Source of the DNA: Leucobacter sp. CX169
GTDB lineage: Bacteria > Actinomycetota > Actinomycetes > Actinomycetales > Microbacteriaceae
DNA length: 64,000 bases
Direction of reading: 5' to 3'
NCBI RefSeq assembly: GCF_017161405.1
Contig: NZ_CP071051.1
Location: forward strand, 2,046,001 to 2,110,000
In this document: piece after piece, positions 60,348 through 64,000 of the stretch
How the letters are laid out: each line of letters starts with the position of its first letter
Position numbering within the stretch: the stretch's first letter is position 1
Position numbers and translations under genes: made by a program
The notes under the pieces: model-generated
Database searches by the model: none
What the model was told of the DNA's origin: nothing
What the model saw: the letters and a program-made list of their open reading frames with translations, nothing else

Positions 60348-61352
60348 TCAGGCGGCAGACGAATCCGCCGAGGACGCGAAGAGGTTGAGGCCAAGACCCC
60401 GCGAGAGATATGCGATCGCCCGTTGCCCTCGGACGCTCGCCCCCGAGGAATCGAGCGGCGGGGAAAAGGTGCCGATCGCGCCCTTGCCCGGTGAGACGGC
60501 CACGATGCCACCGCCGACCCCGGACTTGGCGGGGACGCCGATCTCAAAGAGCCACTCGCCCGAGCGCTCGTACATCCCGGTCGCGGCGAGCACCGCGAGA
60601 GTGTCGCGGCAGACCGCGGCCGAGACGACCTGTTCGCCCGTCACCGGGTTCACCCCGCCATCCGCGAGCGTCGCGCCCATCACCGCGAGGTCGTGCGCCG
60701 TGACGCGCAGCGCACACTGGCGCGTGTAGATGTCGACCATCTCGAGCGGGTCGGCGTCGAGCCTGCCGTACGACTCGAGCAGGTGAGCGATGGCGCGGTT
60801 GCGCTGATTCGTGCTCGACTCGGACGCGTACACTTCGCCGTCCAGCTTGAGCTGGCGCCCGGCGAAGGCGGAAAGGCCGGTGCGCACCAGCTCCCACTTC
60901 TCGGCCGTCGTGCGGCCCGGAATCAGCGAGGTGGTGACTACGGCACCCGCGTTGACCATCGGGTTCATCGGGTGCCCGTTGTTCAGCTCGATCGCCATCA
61001 CGGAGTTGAACCCGAGGCCCGTGTTGTTCACGCCGATGCGGTCCTTGACCGCGGCGTGCCCAAGCTCCTCGCAGACCAGCGCATAGACAAACGCCTTCGA
61101 GATCGACTGGATCGAGAACTCGTGGAGGGCATCCCCCGTGTCGTGCACCGATCCGTCGGCTCGGCTAACGGAGATCCCAAAGAGCGACGGGTCGGCCGCG
61201 GCCAGCGCCGGAATGTAGTTCGCAAGCTCCCCATCGTCGAGGTCGCGGTAGCGCTCGTATGCGTCGATGGTGAGCGCCTCCACCTTGTCCCAGGCGGGCA
61301 GGTCGCCAGTGGATACGCGTTGCGCGACACTGGCTGATTCTGACGTGATCAT
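60348..61352 (-). CDS. glsA: Glutaminase
   Basis: A 334-aa beta-lactamase-fold glutaminase converting glutamine to glutamate and ammonia. The catalytic Ser-x-x-Lys is in FSIQSISKAF, substrate contacts are in NPMVNAGAV, SSTNQRNRAIA and KSGVGGG, and the NxxxG-Y element is the YTRQCALRVTAHD region. The longest ORF adds 235 residues read out of frame through the neighbouring oxidoreductase; AGGGAG before MITSESAS gives the real start. Confidence 0.95.
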   Translation of the reverse strand: MITSESASVAQRVSTGDLPAWDKVEALTIDAYERYRDLDDGELANYIPALAAADPSLFGISVSRADGSVHDTGDALHEFSIQSISKAFVYALVCEELGHAAVKDRIGVNNTGLGFNSVMAIELNNGHPMNPMVNAGAVVTTSLIPGRTTAEKWELVRTGLSAFAGRQLKLDGEVYASESSTNQRNRAIAHLLESYGRLDADPLEMVDIYTRQCALRVTAHDLAVMGATLADGGVNPVTGEQVVSAAVCRDTLAVLAATGMYERSGEWLFEIGVPAKSGVGGGIVAVSPGKGAIGTFSPPLDSSGASVRGQRAIAYLSRGLGLNLFASSADSSAA

Positions 61353-61491
61353 GGTTCTCCCTCGGCGTGGGGCAAGCTTAGCGTCCGGCAGTATCCTGCC
61401 CGCGCGGGTGCCACCGCTCGGTGGGCGCTCGCCGATCTCGGCGAGTCGGGCTACAGTTCGTGACATCGACCTTCCACCACAAGGGAGCCTC

Positions 61492-62469
61492 ATGAGAGCA
61501 GCAGTCGTCGACCGGTACGGACCACCCGAGCAGGTCAGGATCACCGAACTGCCCACGCCCGAACCCGGCCCGGGCCAGATTCTCGTGCGCGTTGAGGCCG
61601 CTGCCGTCACCTCCGGCGACGCTCGCATGCGCGCGGGTCGGTTCCCGCCCGGGTTTGGGCTTCCCGCCCGCCTCGCGATCGGGCTGCGCGGCCCCCGGGC
61701 GAGCGTCCTGGGCGTGGCCGTGTCGGGCCGAATCGAGCGCGTCGGAGCGGACGTCGCCGGGTTCGCCGCGGGCGACGACGTTGCCGGGATGACCGGCATG
61801 CGCCTCGGCGGCCACGCGGAGTTCGTCGCGGTGCCGGCGAAGGCGTTCGCGCCAAAACCCCTGGCCGTCAGCCATCCCGATGCCGCGGGCGCACTGTTTG
61901 GCGGCAGCACTGCGCTGTACTTCCTGCGAGACCGCGCGGGCACGGGCCCCGGGCTGCGGGTGCTCGTGAACGGCGCCTCCGGCGCTGTGGGTTCCGCCGC
62001 GGTGCAGCTCGCCGCCTCCTTCGGGGCCGTCGTGACCGCAGTCTCCAGCGCCCGCAATCGCGAGTTCGTGACCCGGCTCGGCGCGCAGCACCACGTCGAC
62101 TATGCACGCACCCCCGTGGTGGCGCTGGAAGAGCAGTACGACGTCGTGTTCGACGCAGTCGGCAACCTCTCTCGGGCGGACGGCCTGCGCCTACTCGCCC
62201 CCGACGGGACATTGGTTCTCGCGGTGGCGAGCCTTGCCGACATGATTCGCTCGCGCGGCCAGGTCGTCACCGGGACCGCGCCGGAACGTGCGGCGGACTT
62301 CGCGCTGCTGCTTGAGCTCGTCGCGAGCGGACGGTTCGATCCGTCCGTCGAGGTGCTCGGCGGCCTGGAGGCCCTGCCCGAGGCCTACCGCCGCATCGAC
62401 TCGGGCCGGAAGGTCGGCAACCTGGTGATCCTGCCTCAGCAGGACGCAGACCCGAACCGCAGTGCCTAG
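61492..62469 (+). CDS. Quinone oxidoreductase-like MDR protein
   Basis: A 325-aa zinc-free medium-chain reductase. The N-terminal domain reads MRAAVVDRYGPPEQVRI, and the Rossmann loop is NGASGAVGSAAVQLA near residue 160. Structural and catalytic cysteines are lacking, so an NADPH:quinone or enone reductase is likely. AAGGGAG precedes the ATG. The end overlaps the convergent response regulator gene by 4 nt. Confidence 0.9.
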   Translation: MRAAVVDRYGPPEQVRITELPTPEPGPGQILVRVEAAAVTSGDARMRAGRFPPGFGLPARLAIGLRGPRASVLGVAVSGRIERVGADVAGFAAGDDVAGMTGMRLGGHAEFVAVPAKAFAPKPLAVSHPDAAGALFGGSTALYFLRDRAGTGPGLRVLVNGASGAVGSAAVQLAASFGAVVTAVSSARNREFVTRLGAQHHVDYARTPVVALEEQYDVVFDAVGNLSRADGLRLLAPDGTLVLAVASLADMIRSRGQVVTGTAPERAADFALLLELVASGRFDPSVEVLGGLEALPEAYRRIDSGRKVGNLVILPQQDADPNRSA

Positions 62470-63092
62470 AGCAGCCCGAGTTCCATCGCGCGAGTGACCG
62501 CACGCGTGCGATCTCCGACCGCGAGCTTCTCGAAGACATGCAGCAAGTGCGTCTTCACGGTGGCCTCCCCGATGCACAGCCGCACCGCGATCTCGGGGTT
62601 GCTGAGACCCGCGGCCACGAGGGCCAGTACCTCGGTCTCGCGCGGCGTCAGCGTCGGTTTCGGCGCCGGATCGATGCGCGATCGCGCCACCAATCGGGCA
62701 ACCATCTCGGGCGCGAGCACACTTCGCCCGGCTGCCACCGAGCGCACCCCCGCCAGGATCTCGGCCGCGGGTGAAGCCTTGAGCAGGTAGCCGCTGGCGC
62801 CCGCCTCGATGGCCGCCAGGATCTGGTCGTCAGTCTCGTACGTGGTGAGCACGAGCACCTGCGGGGCGTCCGCCTGCCCATCGGCGATGCGGGCCGTCGC
62901 TTCGACGCCGTCCACCCCGGGCATGCGGAGGTCCATCAGCACGACGTCGGGGCGATGCGCTGAAGCGCGTGCCACCGCTTCCGCTCCATCGCTTGCCTCT
63001 GCCACGACCTCGAGGTCTGATTCGTGGGCGAGCAGCGACACGATTCCCGCACGGACCACGGGGTGATCGTCGACGACCAGGATCCGAATCAT
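62466..63092 (-). CDS. NarL/LuxR-family response regulator
   Basis: A 208-aa regulator: acidic pair D8-D9, phospho-acceptor D54 in VVLMDLRMPG, conserved K in YLLKAS, and a LuxR-type HTH with TPRETEVLALVAAGLSNPEIA and VKTHLLHVFEKL. It is coupled to the kinase gene upstream by ATGA. The target is unknown. Confidence 0.95.
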   Translation of the reverse strand: MIRILVVDDHPVVRAGIVSLLAHESDLEVVAEASDGAEAVARASAHRPDVVLMDLRMPGVDGVEATARIADGQADAPQVLVLTTYETDDQILAAIEAGASGYLLKASPAAEILAGVRSVAAGRSVLAPEMVARLVARSRIDPAPKPTLTPRETEVLALVAAGLSNPEIAVRLCIGEATVKTHLLHVFEKLAVGDRTRAVTRAMELGLL

Positions 63093-64000
63093 CGGAGGAC
63101 ACCTTTCGCTTGCACCGTCGGCACGGGAAGCGGAAGGCTCACCCTGAGCAGCGAACCGCCCCCAGGGGCGGCTCCAAACGACACGACTCCCCCAGCAAGC
63201 GCCACCCGCTCACGCATGCCGGCGAGCCCGAAACCTGCCGTCTGGTCGTCAGCGTTACGACTCTCGCTCCCAGGGGCCGGTCCGACGCCGTCATCGAGCA
63301 CGGTGAGCAGGACCGCGTCAGGTCCCGCCGCAAGATTCAGGCGCGCGGTCGCTGCACGCGCGTGCTTACGTACATTCGCGAGGCCCTCCTGCGCAGCTCG
63401 CAGCAGGACTACCTCGAGCTCGCGCGGCAGTTCGCTGGGGGTGACGCTCACCGTGACCGAAATTCCCGTCTCGTCCTGAGTGCGCACCGCGATCCGGCTC
63501 AGTGATTCGGCGAGCCCGCGGCCGCCGAGTGGGTGCGTGCTCGCGACCAGCGCGCGTGCCTCGGCAAGCGCGTCCCGCGCCGTGCGCTCGATCAGCGCAA
63601 CCGTGCGGGTTGCCGCGGGCGCAACTGAGGACGCAGCCGCGGGGCCTTCGTCTAGCTCGGCCCCTGCGCGCTCCGCCAGCATGACGAGACCAGTCAGGCT
63701 CTGCGTCAATGTGTCGTGGAGATCGCGCGAGAGGCGCTCCCGCTCAGCCGCCGCGCCTGCCGCTGCGCTGAGCTGCGCCACCTCGCCCTGCGCCTGTGTG
63801 AGCTGCGCGACCAATTCCTTCGCGGCGGCACCGTCCTCTGAGATTCGGGTGATCCAAGTGCCGAGCGCGATCGAGAACGCGAAGCTGAGCGCCTGGATCC
63901 CGGCGACAATCGCGATCGACGCGGTCAGATCGATGCCGGTCGGCCCGAGGCTGACCCACAGGCCGGCCCCGATCAGCAGCGCGAGTACTCCGCTGCCCAC
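63089..64000 (-). CDS. NarL-type sensor histidine kinase, truncated by window edge
   Basis: The last 303 codons of a kinase whose start lies beyond the right edge; the GTG at the edge is probably internal. Visible are two membrane helices, a coiled coil, the HisKA_3 motif ERERLSRDLHDTLTQSLTGL with the phospho-acceptor His, and an HATPase end (VLLRAAQEGLANVRKHA, LDDGVGPA, GFGLAGMRERV). It is the partner of the regulator gene that follows. Confidence 0.93.
   Translation of the reverse strand: MGSGVLALLIGAGLWVSLGPTGIDLTASIAIVAGIQALSFAFSIALGTWITRISEDGAAAKELVAQLTQAQGEVAQLSAAAGAAAERERLSRDLHDTLTQSLTGLVMLAERAGAELDEGPAAASSVAPAATRTVALIERTARDALAEARALVASTHPLGGRGLAESLSRIAVRTQDETGISVTVSVTPSELPRELEVVLLRAAQEGLANVRKHARAATARLNLAAGPDAVLLTVLDDGVGPAPGSESRNADDQTAGFGLAGMRERVALAGGVVSFGAAPGGGSLLRVSLPLPVPTVQAKGVLR

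Noticed and set aside
61353-62057. N-terminal extension of glutaminase in the longest ORF
   Set aside because: It is the antisense of the oxidoreductase gene and lacks any glutaminase likeness; the true start has an RBS at 61352.

Overview
The window is about 64 kb of high-GC DNA from an actinobacterium, most probably a member of the Microbacteriaceae (Leucobacter- or Microbacterium-like). The grounds are the GC-rich codon use, a DUF222/13E12-type HNH nuclease, a kdpF preceded by a second tiny ORF, many ATGA/GTGA start-stop overlaps, and several genes with a TANNNT box exactly 6 nt before the ATG, which suggests leaderless mRNAs. I see no rRNA, tRNA, CRISPR array, insertion sequence or prophage. 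No stretch longer than 300 bases lacks a gene.

Layout. 1-2249: a partial serine-hydrolase lipoprotein, a hypothetical protein, a DHFR/RibD-C-like reductase and an alpha/beta hydrolase, all on the minus strand. 2253-10183: a complete high-affinity K+ uptake operon in the order small ORF-kdpF-A-B-C-D-E (minus). 10387-13630: a DUF1801 protein, an SDR, a 50-aa Cys protein and a BCCT transporter. 13754-33004: the most interesting block, a vitamin B6 catabolic island. 33115-41420: housekeeping and unlinked genes (CAT-like, homocysteine methyltransferase, HNH nuclease, orphan amino-acid-binding lipoprotein, exonuclease-BRCT, amine oxidase, TIGR01777 epimerase). 41528-49859: a DHFR-like protein, an MMPL transporter, a two-component system, and a lipoprotein/adaptor/MacB-type ABC export operon. 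49924-54761: two family 3 glycoside hydrolases around a TetR regulator that appears to control both. 54839-64000: SelO, MarR, an HTH-regulated ABC exporter whose ATPase carries a membrane domain, an AraC remnant, an SRPBCC protein, glutaminase, a quinone-type oxidoreductase and a NarL-type two-component system cut by the window edge.

The B6 island. Seven enzymes match, by sequence pattern and by active-site spacing as I recall it, the pyridoxamine/pyridoxal degradation pathway known from Mesorhizobium loti: pyridoxamine-pyruvate transaminase, pyridoxal 4-dehydrogenase (SDR type), 4-pyridoxolactonase, the 3-hydroxyacyl-CoA-dehydrogenase-like FHMPC dehydrogenase, the class II aldolase-like HMPDC decarboxylase, the flavin MHPC oxygenase and the alpha/beta hydrolase AAMS hydrolase. 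Together they would take pyridoxamine to succinate semialdehyde, acetate, ammonia and CO2. The step from 4-pyridoxate to its 5-aldehyde lacks the expected flavin dehydrogenase. A divergently transcribed Zn-dependent alcohol dehydrogenase is the natural candidate to replace it. Two DUF1185 proteins, a VOC protein and a PEBP protein have no assigned step. An IclR regulator closes the main operon. A BMP/nucleoside-type ABC importer shares an operon with the transaminase, and an NMT1/ThiY-type ABC importer lies on the other flank, so both are candidate B6-vitamer uptake systems.

Functions are read from motifs and family knowledge without any database search. Start codons were moved from the longest ORF wherever a ribosome binding site, a neighbouring gene or family length argued for it.
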